Position numbers and translations under genes: made by a program. Positions 19,863 to 29,428 of a stretch of 51,975 nt of DNA are shown here, in pieces (position 1 is the first letter of the stretch; each line of letters begins with the position of its first letter). The notes under the pieces are model-generated. The model had not been told where the DNA came from, searched no databases, and worked only from the letters and a program-made list of their open reading frames with translations. The stretch spans positions 1 through 51,975 of the forward strand of contig NZ_JH378888.1 in assembly GCF_000235485.1 (NCBI RefSeq), in the 5' to 3' direction. Source of the DNA: Streptococcus sp. oral taxon 058 str. F0407. GTDB lineage: Bacteria; Bacillota; Bacilli; Lactobacillales; Streptococcaceae.

Positions 19863-21590
19863 ATGTCTAATGGACAACTAATTTATCTAATGGTTGCGAT
19901 TGCAGTCATTTTGATTCTGGCTTATGTAGCGGCAATCTTCCTACGTAAGCGTAATGTAAGTAGATTGACGGCCCTCGAAGAAAGAAAAGAAGAACTCTAC
20001 AACCTTCCTGTAAATGATGAGGTTGAAGCGGTTAAAAACATGCATTTGATTGGTCAAAGTCAGGTAACCTTCCGTGAATGGAATCAAAAATGGGTTGATT
20101 TATCCCTTAACTCATTTGCTGATATTGAAAATAATCTGTTTGAGGCTGAAGGTTATAATAATTCTTTTCGCTTTTTCAAAGCTACTCATCAAATCGATCA
20201 AATCGAAAGTCAAATTGATCTAATTGAAGAAGACATTGCGGCGATTCGCAATGCGCTTTCAGAACTTGAAAAACAAGAGTCTAAGAATAGCGGACGTGTT
20301 CTGCATGCTTTGGACTTATTTGAAAGTCTGCAACATACTGTAGCAGAAAATTCGGAACAGTATGGTAAAGCCCTTCCTGAAATTGAGAAACAATTGGAAA
20401 ATATCCAGTCAGAGTTTTCTCAATTTGTAACCTTGAACTCTTCAGGTGACCCAGTTGAGGCTGCAGCAATTCTTGATTCAACTGAAAATCATATTCTCGC
20501 TTTGACACATATCGTTGATCGAATTCCAGCTCTTGTTGAAACCTTGACAAAGGAACTGCCAGAACAATTGGAAGATTTGGAGGAAGGCTACCGTAAACTC
20601 TTAGATGCTAATTATCACTTCACTGAAACGGACATCGAGTCACGCTTCCAACTTTTACATGAATCTTTGAAAAATAATCAAGAAAACATCCGCCAGTTGG
20701 AATTGGACAATGCGGAGTATGAAAATACACAAATCCAAGAAGAGATTAATGCGCTCTACGATATTTTCACGCGTGAAATTGCTGCTCAAAAAGTCGTTGA
20801 GAGTCTCCTTTCAACGCTTCCAACCTATCTCAATCACTTGAAAGAAAATAATCAGGTTTTGGTTCAGGATCTTGAACGCTTAAATAAAACCTATCTTCTC
20901 CCAGAAAGTGATGGGAACCATGTCCGCCGTCTTCAAGCTGAATTGTCAGGTCTTGATACCGCAATCACAGAGGCAACTGAAGATCAGACAGAACCTACTC
21001 AGGCCTACTCTGTTTTAGAGGAGCAGTTTAATTCACTTCAAAGTAATCTAAAAGACATTGAAGACGAACAAGTTTCTGTTAGTGAACGCCTAGCTCAAAT
21101 CGAAAAAGACGACATCAATGCTCGTCAGAAAGCCAATGTTTATGTGAATCGTTTGCATACCATTAAACGGTATATGGAAAAGAGAAACTTGCCGGGTATT
21201 CCTCAAAGTTTCTTGAAACTTTTCTTCACTGCAAGCCATAACACAGAAGATCTGATGGCAGAGTTAGAGCAAGCACAAGTGAATATTGAATCAGTTAAAC
21301 GAATTCTTGAAATTGCGACCCATGATATGGAAGCTCTTGAAACAGAAACCTACAATATTGTTCAATATGCGACCTTGACGGAGCAACTCTTGCAGTATTC
21401 AAACCGTTACCGTTCATTTGATGAGCGTATCCAGCAAGCTTTCAATGAAGCGCTTGAAATTTTTGAAAAAGAATTTGACTACAAGGCATCATTTGAGAAG
21501 ATTTCTCAGGCCTTGGAAGTTGCAGAACCAGGAGTCACAAATCGCTTTGTTTCTTCTTATGAAAAAACACGTGAAGCGATTCGCTTCTAA
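19863..21590 (+). CDS. ezrA: Septation ring formation regulator EzrA
   Basis: Membrane-anchored coiled-coil protein that controls FtsZ ring placement and, in streptococci, links division to wall synthesis. A single N-terminal membrane segment (LIYLMVAIAVILILAYVAAIF) with few residues outside is followed by ~540 residues of heptad-like Glu/Leu-rich helices (spectrin-like). 575 residues fits streptococcal EzrA. It has its own promoter (TGATATAAT at about 19818-19826) and RBS AAGGAG. Located right after gyrB, as in pneumococcus. Confidence 0.95.
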   Translation: MSNGQLIYLMVAIAVILILAYVAAIFLRKRNVSRLTALEERKEELYNLPVNDEVEAVKNMHLIGQSQVTFREWNQKWVDLSLNSFADIENNLFEAEGYNNSFRFFKATHQIDQIESQIDLIEEDIAAIRNALSELEKQESKNSGRVLHALDLFESLQHTVAENSEQYGKALPEIEKQLENIQSEFSQFVTLNSSGDPVEAAAILDSTENHILALTHIVDRIPALVETLTKELPEQLEDLEEGYRKLLDANYHFTETDIESRFQLLHESLKNNQENIRQLELDNAEYENTQIQEEINALYDIFTREIAAQKVVESLLSTLPTYLNHLKENNQVLVQDLERLNKTYLLPESDGNHVRRLQAELSGLDTAITEATEDQTEPTQAYSVLEEQFNSLQSNLKDIEDEQVSVSERLAQIEKDDINARQKANVYVNRLHTIKRYMEKRNLPGIPQSFLKLFFTASHNTEDLMAELEQAQVNIESVKRILEIATHDMEALETETYNIVQYATLTEQLLQYSNRYRSFDERIQQAFNEALEIFEKEFDYKASFEKISQALEVAEPGVTNRFVSSYEKTREAIRF

Positions 21591-21596
21591 TACCCG

Positions 21597-21624
21597 AAAA
21601 GCTTAGATCATCTAGGCTTTTTAT
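21597..21624 (+). terminator. Rho-independent terminator of ezrA
   Basis: AAAAGCTTAGA-tca-TCTAGGCTTTT with one G-U pair, ending in T residues. Confidence 0.75.
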
Positions 21625-21695
21625 TATTTCTTTCAAAAATAGAAGAATATCGATTTATCATTGAAATTATAATTCTGATTTGATATGATGGAGGT

Positions 21696-23087
21696 ATGAA
21701 GAAAAATAAAGAGAAGCGTGTTTCCCACGATAAAAAGAGAAATGTATTACTTGTTTTAGTAGGTATTTTAAGTCTTGCTATGATCTGCCTAGGTGGCGTG
21801 ATTGGTCACAAGATTCTACAGAAACAATCCTATGAACAAAAAATTGAAGCCTTAAAAAACGAAAAAGACCAACAATTCAACGCAGGCAGTCAGAAAGACC
21901 ATTTCCGAAAAGGTCAAGCTGAGGTAATTGCCTATTATCCTCTTCAAGGAGAGGAAGTCATTGCGCCTGTTAGAGAAAAAATCAACCAAGATATTAAAGA
22001 AAAGCTGGAAGATAAAGAAGATTTGGTCTTTTATTATACCGAGCAATTGGATCCTGTTTTAAAGGGAGTTGTTGCTCGTAATATTAGTAAGCAAGTTTAC
22101 GATTTGTCTGCAGCAAAGGTTGAAGAAAAAGAAAAGACGTCTTTAGGGAAAATTTTCTTGACAGAAGATGGTAAACTTTTTACACTTAGTCAACTTTTCA
22201 AGGATGCTAATAAGGCTAAGGAACTCCTACTGAGTCAAATAAAATCAACTCTTGAGGATAAGAAGCTTGACCAGACAAAAATTGATCAGGTCCTAAAATA
22301 CTTTACGGACCAAGATCTGGCATCATGGAGCTTTGATTATAAAGATAGTCAAATCATCCTTTATCCTCCTAATTCAGGGGAGACTCTGGAGGAAATTGCC
22401 CTACCAATATCCAGTTTCTTTGATGTCATTGATTCCTCTTATCTATTAGAAAAGGATGCTGAGCTCTACCAAGCTTACTTTGTACAAAAAAATAAAAAAG
22501 TTGTAGCCTTGACTTTTGATGATGGTCCAAATCCATCTACAACGACACAAGCTTTGGATACATTGGCTAAGTACAATGTAAAGGCGACCTTCTTTGTACT
22601 TGGTAAAAACATTGCTGGCAATGAAGATCTTCTGAAACGAATGAAGTCTGAAGGGCATGTTGTGGGAAACCATAGCTGGGATCATCCTATTCTTTCAAAA
22701 TTGACTCTTGAAGATGCTAAAAAGCAAATCACGGATACAGAAGATGCCTTGACCAAGGTTCTAGGTTCGAGTTCTAAACTCATGCGTCCGCCTTATGGGG
22801 CTATTACAGATGATATCCGTAACAGTCTGGACTTGAGCTTTATCATGTGGGATGTGGATAGTTTGGACTGGAAGAGTAAAAATGAGACAGCTATTTTGAC
22901 AGAGATTCAGCATCAAGTTCGTAATGGATCGATTGTTCTTATGCATGATATTCATGGCGCTACAGTTAATGCTCTTCCAAAGATTATAGAATATCTGAAA
23001 GACCAAGGTTATACATTTGTGACTATTCCAGAATTGCTGAATTCTCGATTGAAAGCTCACGAAATGTATTATGACCGTGATCAATAA
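21696..23087 (+). CDS. pgdA: Peptidoglycan N-acetylglucosamine deacetylase PgdA
   Basis: Membrane-anchored, extracellular NodB-family deacetylase that removes acetyl groups from wall GlcNAc and so confers lysozyme resistance. N-terminal membrane segment [20 protein letters not shown]; intervening domain to about residue 265; NodB catalytic domain with TFDDGPNPS (metal and base Asp), HSWDHP (zinc His pair), RPPYGA, DVDSLDW and LMHDIH. 463 residues equals pneumococcal PgdA as I remember it. GGAGG RBS is present, but a TATGAT extended -10 (21684-21689) also sits right before the start; an earlier TATAAT (21668-21673) would give a normal leader. Confidence 0.95.
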   Translation: MKKNKEKRVSHDKKRNVLLVLVGILSLAMICLGGVIGHKILQKQSYEQKIEALKNEKDQQFNAGSQKDHFRKGQAEVIAYYPLQGEEVIAPVREKINQDIKEKLEDKEDLVFYYTEQLDPVLKGVVARNISKQVYDLSAAKVEEKEKTSLGKIFLTEDGKLFTLSQLFKDANKAKELLLSQIKSTLEDKKLDQTKIDQVLKYFTDQDLASWSFDYKDSQIILYPPNSGETLEEIALPISSFFDVIDSSYLLEKDAELYQAYFVQKNKKVVALTFDDGPNPSTTTQALDTLAKYNVKATFFVLGKNIAGNEDLLKRMKSEGHVVGNHSWDHPILSKLTLEDAKKQITDTEDALTKVLGSSSKLMRPPYGAITDDIRNSLDLSFIMWDVDSLDWKSKNETAILTEIQHQVRNGSIVLMHDIHGATVNALPKIIEYLKDQGYTFVTIPELLNSRLKAHEMYYDRDQ

Positions 23088-23092
23088 TCGAC

Positions 23093-23144
23093 AAAATCTA
23101 AAGAGACGTGCCTCTGTTAATCTGGCTTTGTTTCTTTAGATTTT
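23093..23144 (+). terminator. Terminator-like inverted repeat after pgdA
   Basis: AAAATCTAAAGA / TCTTTAGATTTT, a 12-bp stem enclosing a smaller GAG...CTC hairpin. The T run is inside the stem, so it may work as terminator in both directions. Confidence 0.6.
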
Positions 23145-23163
23145 CTTCACATAGAAAGGAAAA

Positions 23164-24009
23164 ATGATGAAATTTTATACCCTTAATAACGGAGTTTCAA
23201 TTCCAGTTTTAGGATTTGGGACGTGGAAAGCTGAAAATGGAGAAGTAGCTTACCAAGCTGTTTTAGAAGCCTTAAAGGCTGGTTACCGTCATATCGATAC
23301 TGCAGCGATCTACAAAAATGAGGAGAGTGTTGGTCGCGCTATTCGAGACAGCGGTATTCCACGCCAAGAAATCTTTGTAACAACCAAACTTTGGAACACC
23401 AATCACAGCTATGAAGAAGCCCGCCAAGCTTTTGAGCAATCAATGGAAAAATTGGGATTGGACTATCTAGATTTGTACCTTATCCATTGGCCAAATCCAA
23501 AACCATTAAGAGAAAATGACGAATGGAAAAGTCGCAATGCTGAAGTCTGGAGAGCGATGGAGGACCTATACAAAGAAGGTAAAATCCGCGCTATCGGCGT
23601 TAGTAATTTCCTTCCCAAGCATTTGGATGCCTTGCTTGAAACAGCAAAAATCATTCCAGCGGTCAATCAGGTGCGCTTGGCACCAGGAGTTTATCAAGAG
23701 GAAGTGGTTGACTACTGTAGAGAGAAAGGAATTCTCCTAGAGGCTTGGGGACCTTTTGGGCAAGGAGAATTGTTTGAACAGAAAGAGGTCCAAGAAATTG
23801 CTGCAAAGCATGGGAAATCAGTGGCTCAAATCGCCTTGGCTTGGAGTTTGGCAGAAGGCTTCTTACCACTAGCTAAGTCCGTGACTGCCTCTCGTATCCA
23901 GAGCAATCTTGACTGTTTTGGGATTGAACTCAGCAAAGAAGAGCGAGAAATCTTAAAGACTATCTCGGTGACTTCTGGTGCACCACGTGTGGATGAGATG
24001 GATTTTTAG
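23164..24009 (+). CDS. Aldo/keto reductase
   Basis: NADPH-dependent reductase of aldehydes/ketones, AKR5-type by eye (2,5-diketo-gluconate reductase / glyoxal reductase relatives). Motifs: GFGTWKAENGE, GYRHIDTAAIYKNEESVG (catalytic Asp and Tyr), TTKLWN (catalytic Lys), LIHWPNP (catalytic His), IGVSNF, and the NADP site PLAKSVTASRIQSNL. 281 residues. Start is ATG 23164 or 23167 (tandem Met codons); RBS AAAGGA. Its physiological substrate is unknown; methylglyoxal-type detoxification is the usual suggestion. Confidence 0.92.
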   Translation: MMKFYTLNNGVSIPVLGFGTWKAENGEVAYQAVLEALKAGYRHIDTAAIYKNEESVGRAIRDSGIPRQEIFVTTKLWNTNHSYEEARQAFEQSMEKLGLDYLDLYLIHWPNPKPLRENDEWKSRNAEVWRAMEDLYKEGKIRAIGVSNFLPKHLDALLETAKIIPAVNQVRLAPGVYQEEVVDYCREKGILLEAWGPFGQGELFEQKEVQEIAAKHGKSVAQIALAWSLAEGFLPLAKSVTASRIQSNLDCFGIELSKEEREILKTISVTSGAPRVDEMDF

Positions 24010-24025
24010 AAAGTAAGAAAAAGAA

Positions 24026-24054
24026 TTGTAAATTTCGTGCCTTTCTGATATAAT
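24026..24054 (+). promoter_or_regulatory. Promoter of the T-box/glyQS operon
   Basis: TTGTAA (24026-24031), 17-bp spacer, TGATATAAT extended -10 (hexamer 24049-24054). Confidence 0.7.
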
Positions 24055-24059
24055 ATTCA

Positions 24060-24245
24060 ACAGGAAAGAAAGTCTTATGGCGTTCTTCAAGCGAGCTTGG
24101 GACAGTGGGAGCCAAGTAGAACAAGGTAAGAAACTGGCGCTTTCTGTCGTATTTTTTAAAAACAATGAAGTAATAAATTAGGGTGGAACCGCGTTTCTGA
24201 CGCCCCTAGTCGTAAGGCTTGGGTGTTGAAATGCGGTTCTTTTTG
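24060..24245 (+). promoter_or_regulatory. T-box riboswitch (glycine) upstream of the GFA-glyQS operon
   Basis: The conserved T-box AGGGTGGAACCGCG occurs at 24180-24193. It is part of a large terminator stem GAACCGCGTTTC / GAAATGCGGTTC (24186-24197 / 24228-24239) followed by TTTTT. Upstream, 24060-24150 has the expected long stem I with purine-rich loops. Uncharged tRNA binding at the T-box would favour the antiterminator and allow readthrough. Glycine specificity is inferred from glyQ and glyS downstream; GGT (24124-24126) and GGC (24136-24138) are both candidate specifier codons. Confidence 0.92.
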
Positions 24246-24279
24246 AATTCCGTCTAATACCTAAGTGGAAAGGAGAATA

Positions 24280-24651
24280 ATGCTTAAAGGATCTTGTTTA
24301 TGTAAATCAGTCACCTACACTTTAGATGAAGAATTGTCGGAAATAGTTTTTTGCCATTGCTCATTCTGTCGGAAAGCAACTGCGTCGGTCTACACAGTTA
24401 ATGCCAAAGTTAGCAGCAAAAATCTGGCATTGTATGGAAAAGAGAATTTGGTTACCTATAGTTCATCTCCAGGGAAACAACGTTATTACTGCCAGAACTG
24501 TCACAGTCAAATTTTCACTGCTCAAGAAAATATACCCGAAGTCTGTGCTTTGAAATTAGGAACAATAGATGAATGCGATCAGAATTTACAAACTGTTCCC
24601 AAACGTCATATTTTTCAGGACCCAGCTTTTTCTTGGTTGCTTGATAAATAA
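24280..24651 (+). CDS. GFA/CENP-V domain zinc-binding protein
   Basis: 123-residue cytoplasmic protein with the glutathione-dependent formaldehyde-activating (GFA) fold. Zinc ligands are visible: GSCLCKSVTY near the N terminus, CHCSFCRKA (about residue 25) and YYCQNCHSQIF (about residue 68). The family name is historical; most bacterial members have no proven substrate. I chose ATG 24280 because AAAGGAG lies 5-6 bases upstream; GTG 24265 would include the RBS. It is the first gene behind the glycine T-box, with glyQ only 35 bp downstream, so its expression should follow glycyl-tRNA charging. Confidence 0.8.
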   Translation: MLKGSCLCKSVTYTLDEELSEIVFCHCSFCRKATASVYTVNAKVSSKNLALYGKENLVTYSSSPGKQRYYCQNCHSQIFTAQENIPEVCALKLGTIDECDQNLQTVPKRHIFQDPAFSWLLDK

Positions 24652-24686
24652 ATCTAAGAAGATAATATAAACTAAAGGAGTAAACA

Positions 24687-25604
24687 ATGTCTAAAAAATT
24701 GACTTTTCAGGAAATTATTCTTACTTTGCAACAATTTTGGAATGACCAAGGTTGTATGCTCATGCAGGCTTATGACAATGAAAAAGGTGCGGGGACGATG
24801 AGTCCTTACACTTTCCTTCGTGCCATAGGGCCTGAGCCATGGAATGCGGCTTATGTAGAGCCATCACGTCGTCCTGCTGACGGTCGTTATGGGGAAAACC
24901 CTAACCGTCTTTACCAACATCACCAATTCCAAGTGGTCATGAAGCCTTCTCCATCAAATATCCAAGAGCTTTACCTTGAATCTTTGGAAAAATTGGGTAT
25001 CAATCCTTTGGAGCACGATATTCGTTTCGTTGAGGACAACTGGGAAAATCCATCAACTGGATCGGCTGGTCTTGGTTGGGAAGTTTGGCTTGATGGGATG
25101 GAAATCACTCAGTTTACTTATTTCCAACAAGTTGGTGGATTGGCAACTGGGCCTGTGACTGCGGAAGTTACTTATGGTTTGGAACGCTTGGCTTCTTATA
25201 TTCAGGAAGTGGATTCTGTCTATGATATCGAGTGGGCTGATGGTGTAAAATACGGAGAAATCTTTATCCAGCCTGAGTATGAGCATTCAAAATATTCATT
25301 TGAAATTTCGGACCAAGAAATGTTGCTGGAAAACTTTGATAAGTTTGAAAAAGAAGCTGGGCGTGCCTTGGAAGAAGGCTTGGTTCACCCTGCTTATGAC
25401 TATGTTCTCAAATGTTCACACACCTTTAACTTGCTTGACGCGCGTGGTGCCGTATCTGTAACAGAGCGCGCAGGCTATATCGCTCGTATCCGTAACTTGG
25501 CCCGTGTCGTAGCCAAAACCTTTGTCGCAGAACGCAAACGCCTAGGCTACCCACTTTTGGATGAAGCAACAAGAGCTAAACTCTTAGCAGAAGACGCAGA
25601 ATAG
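24687..25604 (+). CDS. glyQ: Glycyl-tRNA synthetase alpha subunit
   Basis: Catalytic subunit of the bacterial alpha2beta2 glycyl-tRNA synthetase (class II). Typical opening [19 protein letters not shown], motif region [29 protein letters not shown], and [18 protein letters not shown]. 305 residues is the family size. RBS AAAGGAG. Regulated by the upstream T-box; separated from glyS by an unusual 259-bp spacer holding an inverted-repeat element. Confidence 0.98.
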   Translation: MSKKLTFQEIILTLQQFWNDQGCMLMQAYDNEKGAGTMSPYTFLRAIGPEPWNAAYVEPSRRPADGRYGENPNRLYQHHQFQVVMKPSPSNIQELYLESLEKLGINPLEHDIRFVEDNWENPSTGSAGLGWEVWLDGMEITQFTYFQQVGGLATGPVTAEVTYGLERLASYIQEVDSVYDIEWADGVKYGEIFIQPEYEHSKYSFEISDQEMLLENFDKFEKEAGRALEEGLVHPAYDYVLKCSHTFNLLDARGAVSVTERAGYIARIRNLARVVAKTFVAERKRLGYPLLDEATRAKLLAEDAE

Positions 25605-25658
25605 TGAGTAATACTGTGCTCTAAAATCGTTAGAGGCAAGTCGAAGACTTGCTAGAGG

Positions 25659-25830
25659 GATATGCACCGCTGTACTGTTATGTGGGGATTTTTGAAACCT
25701 TAGGTTCAAAAATCAGTCAGCTAAATCCACTTTGATGAGACTGTTGGAAATCTTGATCAATTTAGCATCAGATTTCCACACAGACTCACAAAGTTAGTTA
25801 GCGACGTCCCCAGTACCTAAGGTGCATATC
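25659..25830. repeat. 172-bp inverted-repeat element between glyQ and glyS
   Basis: Outer arms GATATGCACC (25659-25668) and GGTGCATATC (25821-25830) are perfect complements; just inside, GTACTG (25672-25677) pairs with CAGTAC (25811-25816). Nested hairpins lie within: GATTTTTGAA/TTCAAAAATC (25687-25696/25705-25714) and TGGAAATCT/AGATTTCCA (25745-25753/25770-25778). A further small hairpin GCAAGTC-gaa-GACTTGC lies just upstream (25636-25652). No ORF. It looks like a MITE-type or structured intergenic element. It would be transcribed within the glyQS mRNA; I see no clear target duplication. Confidence 0.75.
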
Positions 25831-25863
25831 AAAAAAGATTGAAGAAGATGTAAAGGAAAAAAC

Positions 25864-27900
25864 ATGACAAAAAACTTATTAGTAGAACTCGGTCTTGAAG
25901 AGTTACCAGCCTACGTAGTAACTCCAAGTGAAAAACAACTAGGTGAAAAGATGGCAGCCTTCCTCAAGGAAAACCGTCTGTCTTTTGAAGCCATTCAAAC
26001 TTTCTCAACACCACGCCGTTTAGCTGTTCGTGTGACTGGTCTTGCAGACAAACAGTCTGATTTGACAGAAGATTTCAAGGGACCAGCAAAGAAAATTGCC
26101 TTGGATGGTGATGGAAACTTCACCAAAGCAGCTCAAGGATTTGTCCGTGGGAAAGGCTTGACAGTTGAAGATATTGAATTCCGTGAAATCAAGGGTGAAG
26201 AATATGTCTATGTTACCAAGGAAGAAGTCGGTCGCCCGGTAGAGGAAATCATCCCAGCAGTGACGGAAGTTTTGCAAGCCCTGACCTTCCCTGTCAGCAT
26301 GCACTGGGCAAACAACAGCTTTGAATACATCCGTCCTGTTCACACTTTGACTGTACTTTTGGATGAGCAAGAGTTTGATTTGGACTTTCTCGATATCAAG
26401 GGTGCACGTGTCAGTCGTGGACATCGATTTTTGGGACAAGAAACCAAGATTCAGTCAGCATTGAGCTACGAAGAAGACCTTCGTGCACAGTTTGTAATCG
26501 CGGATCCTCGTGAACGTGAGCAAATGATTGTTGACCAAATCAAAGCAATCGAGGCGAAACATGGTGTACGTATCGAAATTGATGCGGACTTGCTTAATGA
26601 AGTCTTGAACTTGGTTGAATACCCAACTGCCTTTATGGGAAGTTTTGATGCCAAATACCTTGACGTTCCAGAAGAAGTTTTGGTGACTTCGATGAAGGAA
26701 CACCAACGTTACTTTGTTGTTCGTGATCAAGATGGAAAACTCTTGCCAAACTTTATTTCAGTTCGTAACGGAAACGCAGAGCATTTGGAAAATGTCATCA
26801 AGGGAAATGAAAAAGTCTTGGTAGCCCGCTTGGAAGACGGAGAATTCTTCTGGCGTGAAGACCAAAAATTGGCTATTTCTGACCTTGTTGAAAAATTGAA
26901 CCATGTGACCTTCCACGAGAAGATTGGTTCCCTTCGTGAACACATGATTCGTACTGGTCAGATTGCTATTCTCTTGGCAGAAAAAGCTGGCTTATCAGTG
27001 GATGAAACGGTTGACCTAGCTCGTGCAGCAGCTATTTACAAGTTTGACTTGTTGACGGGTATGGTTGGTGAGTTTGATGAACTTCAAGGGATTATGGGTG
27101 AGAAATATGCCCTTCTTGCTGGGGAAACTCCAGCAGTTGCAGCAGCCATTCGTGAACATTACATGCCGACATCAGCTGAAGGAGAACTTCCAGAGAGCAA
27201 GGTCGGGGCAGTGCTTGCTATTGCAGACAAATTGGATACGATTTTGAGTTTCTTCTCAGTAGGCTTGATTCCATCAGGTTCAAATGACCCTTATGCCCTC
27301 CGTCGTGCGACTCAAGGTGTAGTTCGTATCTTGGATGCCTTTGGTTGGCATATTGCTATGGATGAGCTCATTGATAGCCTTTATGCTTTGAAATTCGACA
27401 GCTTGACTTATGAAAATAAAGCAGAGGTCATGGACTTTATCAAGGCTCGTGTCGATAAGATGATGGGTTCTACTCCAAAAGACATTAAGGAAGCAGTCCT
27501 TGCAAGTTCAAATTTTGTTGTGGCGGATATGTTGGAATCAGCAAGTGCTCTCGTAGAAGCAAGCAAAAAAGAAGATTTCAAACCATCTGTTGAATCTCTC
27601 TCTCGTGCTTTCAACTTGGCTGAGAAAGCGGAAGGATATGAAACAGTTGATCCTGCTCTCTTTGAAAATGAAGAAGAAAAAGCTTTGGCGGAGGCAGTAG
27701 AATCATTAGTTTTATCAGGAACTGCAAGTCAGCAATTAGAACAACTCTTTGCGCTTAGTCCAGTTATTGATGCTTTCTTTGAGAATACTATGGTAATGAC
27801 CGACGATCAAGATATTCGTCAAAATCGATTGGCCATCTTGTTGAAATTAACCAAGAAAACAGCTAAGCTCGCTCGTTTTAACCAAATCAATACTAAATAA
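25864..27900 (+). CDS. glyS: Glycyl-tRNA synthetase beta subunit
   Basis: tRNA-binding partner of GlyQ. Opening [15 protein letters not shown] is diagnostic; [28 protein letters not shown] and the HD-like/anticodon-binding C-terminal region ([18 protein letters not shown] near residue 480) follow. 678 residues matches the family. RBS AAAGGAAAA. Expression depends on reading through the inverted-repeat element after glyQ or on an internal promoter, which I do not see. Confidence 0.98.
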   Translation: MTKNLLVELGLEELPAYVVTPSEKQLGEKMAAFLKENRLSFEAIQTFSTPRRLAVRVTGLADKQSDLTEDFKGPAKKIALDGDGNFTKAAQGFVRGKGLTVEDIEFREIKGEEYVYVTKEEVGRPVEEIIPAVTEVLQALTFPVSMHWANNSFEYIRPVHTLTVLLDEQEFDLDFLDIKGARVSRGHRFLGQETKIQSALSYEEDLRAQFVIADPREREQMIVDQIKAIEAKHGVRIEIDADLLNEVLNLVEYPTAFMGSFDAKYLDVPEEVLVTSMKEHQRYFVVRDQDGKLLPNFISVRNGNAEHLENVIKGNEKVLVARLEDGEFFWREDQKLAISDLVEKLNHVTFHEKIGSLREHMIRTGQIAILLAEKAGLSVDETVDLARAAAIYKFDLLTGMVGEFDELQGIMGEKYALLAGETPAVAAAIREHYMPTSAEGELPESKVGAVLAIADKLDTILSFFSVGLIPSGSNDPYALRRATQGVVRILDAFGWHIAMDELIDSLYALKFDSLTYENKAEVMDFIKARVDKMMGSTPKDIKEAVLASSNFVVADMLESASALVEASKKEDFKPSVESLSRAFNLAEKAEGYETVDPALFENEEEKALAEAVESLVLSGTASQQLEQLFALSPVIDAFFENTMVMTDDQDIRQNRLAILLKLTKKTAKLARFNQINTK

Positions 27901-27941
27901 ACTCAGTCAAACGAACTGTATCTTATCATAAAGGAGAAGAA

Positions 27942-28199
27942 ATGGATCCGAAAAAAATCGCTCGTATCAACGAGCTTGCCAAAAAGAAAAAAACAGAAGG
28001 CTTAACTTCTGCTGAAAAAGTGGAACAAGCTAAACTTCGTGAGGAGTATATCGAAGGCTATCGTCGTTCTGTTCGTCACCACATTGAAGGAATTAAAATT
28101 GTGGACGAAGAAGGCAACGACGTTACACCAGAAAAACTACGTCAGGTACAACGTGAAAAAGGTTTACACGGCCGTAGTTTAGATGATCCCAACTCATAA
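27942..28199 (+). CDS. DUF896 (UPF0291/YnzC-like) protein
   Basis: 85-residue cytoplasmic protein of the DUF896 family (helical hairpin fold known from Bacillus YnzC). [30 protein letters not shown] is the hallmark region (residues 5-34, cited in part), and the C terminus is less ordered. Function is not established; Bacillus relatives are linked to the SOS operon, but no such context is seen here. AAAGGAG RBS, 41 bp behind glyS, then a terminator: end of the operon. Confidence 0.88.
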   Translation: MDPKKIARINELAKKKKTEGLTSAEKVEQAKLREEYIEGYRRSVRHHIEGIKIVDEEGNDVTPEKLRQVQREKGLHGRSLDDPNS

Positions 28200-28203
28200 A
28201 ACG

Positions 28204-28240
28204 AAAGGGGGTTGTAGATGATTTACAATCCCCTTTTCTT
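28204..28240 (+). terminator. Terminator of the glyQS-DUF896 operon
   Basis: AAAGGGGGTTGTA ... TTACAATCCCCTTTTC, 12-13 bp stem followed by TTTTC. Confidence 0.85.
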
Positions 28241-28250
28241 TTTCAATAAA

Positions 28251-28415
28251 AAAGAGTCTGGGACAAAAGTCTAACCTTCAATATAAAAAGCGAACAAAAC
28301 GAGTTATCTGACACTCAGAATTCTGTCTTGTTCACTTTTTTGCTCTAATCTATCGATTTTAAAAATTTATAATAAGGAATTTCTAAAATCAAAATCTTTT
28401 TGTCTCAGACTCTTT
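28251..28415. repeat. MITE-like inverted-repeat element
   Basis: Terminal repeats AAAGAGTCTGGGACAAAA (28251-28268) and its complement at 28398-28415 match at 17 of 18 positions. Inside are further pairings: AAAAAG-GAACAA with TTGTTC-CTTTTT, and GATTTTA (about 28355) with TAAAATC (28384-28390). No ORF. It begins right after the glyQS operon terminator and marks the edge of the accessory region. AGTCTGGGACAAAA-type palindromes are common in streptococcal intergenic regions. Confidence 0.7.
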
Positions 28416-28436
28416 GTTTTAAATGAAGTAGTAAAC

Positions 28437-28592
28437 CGCCAGCGTTTGGCAGAAGCTTGCTTGAACAATGCTCAGCTAATCTTAGTTACCTGCCTCAGCG
28501 GAACTTCACTGTTGCCCTCTACAAGACCATCAATCAGATTAACCATCCGCCTTTCTTGGTCATGATTGAGAAATTGAGAGAAGGAACTTGAG
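28437..28592 (+). pseudogene. Gene remnant of unknown family
   Basis: Two frames carry protein-like segments without a start: LAEACLNNAQLILVTC in one frame, then NFTVALYKTINQINHPPFL running to MIEKLREGT and a stop in another. The two would join with one frameshift around 28500. I do not recognise the parent protein. The rest of 28,593-28,750 is AT-rich with no gene I can support. Confidence 0.3.
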
Positions 28593-28756
28593 ATACAATA
28601 AGGATACAGAGAGAAAAGCCAGATAATAGGAGCTTTCAGTAACTGTATCCTTATTTTTTAAATCGTGAAAATCAAATGATTAGGTCTAAAAGAAGAGAAT
28701 TATGGTGTTTGTGAATTTAAAGATTTATATTTTCTTACACAGAAGATATAAGACTT

Positions 28757-28798
28757 TTGACATTTTTCAATTTATATGATATTTTATGACTGTAAAAT
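28757..28798 (+). promoter_or_regulatory. Promoter and candidate operator of the TetR-ABC operon
   Basis: TTGACA (28757-28762), 17-bp spacer, TATTTT (28780-28785). An inverted repeat ATTTTA-tgactg-TAAAAT (28781-28798) covers the -10 and start point, a natural place for autoregulation by the TetR product. Confidence 0.6.
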
Positions 28799-28831
28799 CA
28801 AAAAACGTCACAGAGTTTTTAGGAGGAAGTT

Positions 28832-29428
28832 ATGGCTACTGCTTTTACTACTGAAGAAAAAGAAGTAATTAGAAAGAAATTACATAAAGTTGCAAAGGAA
28901 TGCCTTCAAAGATATGGGGTTAAGAAAACCACAGTTGACCAGATGGCAGCAATGGTAGATATTTCCAAAGGTTCTTTTTATAATTTTTATTCCTCAAAAG
29001 AAATGTTATTTTTTGCGGTCTTAGAAGAATATCAAATAGATGTTATGAATCGCCTGACAGAACAATTAGGTATGGAAACCAAGATAGATAGAAATCGTCT
29101 GGTAGAGTTACTTTATGATTTTTATCAAGGTTTTTGCTATTCATTTATGTATACCATATTTAAAAATAATGAAATGGAATTACTCATAAGAAAATTGCCG
29201 AAAGAGGCGATAACAAATCATCATCTGATAGACGATAGGATGGTTAAAAAAATTGTGTCTCGAATCAACATTAAAGAAAATGTATCGGTAGAAATCGTCT
29301 CTGCTTTATTTAGAACGATTGCTATGACTATATTACACATCGAGGAAATCGGTGAAGAACAATTTGATATCGCATTGAAGTTCGTTATACAAGGAATTGT
29401 TGAGCAAATTACTAAGGAGGATAGGTAA
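28832..29428 (+). CDS. TetR/AcrR family transcriptional regulator
   Basis: 198-residue regulator with an N-terminal helix-turn-helix (GVKKTTVDQMAAMVDISKGS, then FYNFYSSKEML; residues ~28-60) typical of TetR. The C-terminal ligand-binding domain is helical and not recognisable. AGGAGGA RBS. It overlaps the next ABC ATPase gene by one base (TAATG), so it most likely controls this transporter operon. Codon use is more AT-rich than the housekeeping genes around, consistent with horizontal acquisition. Confidence 0.88.
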   Translation: MATAFTTEEKEVIRKKLHKVAKECLQRYGVKKTTVDQMAAMVDISKGSFYNFYSSKEMLFFAVLEEYQIDVMNRLTEQLGMETKIDRNRLVELLYDFYQGFCYSFMYTIFKNNEMELLIRKLPKEAITNHHLIDDRMVKKIVSRINIKENVSVEIVSALFRTIAMTILHIEEIGEEQFDIALKFVIQGIVEQITKEDR

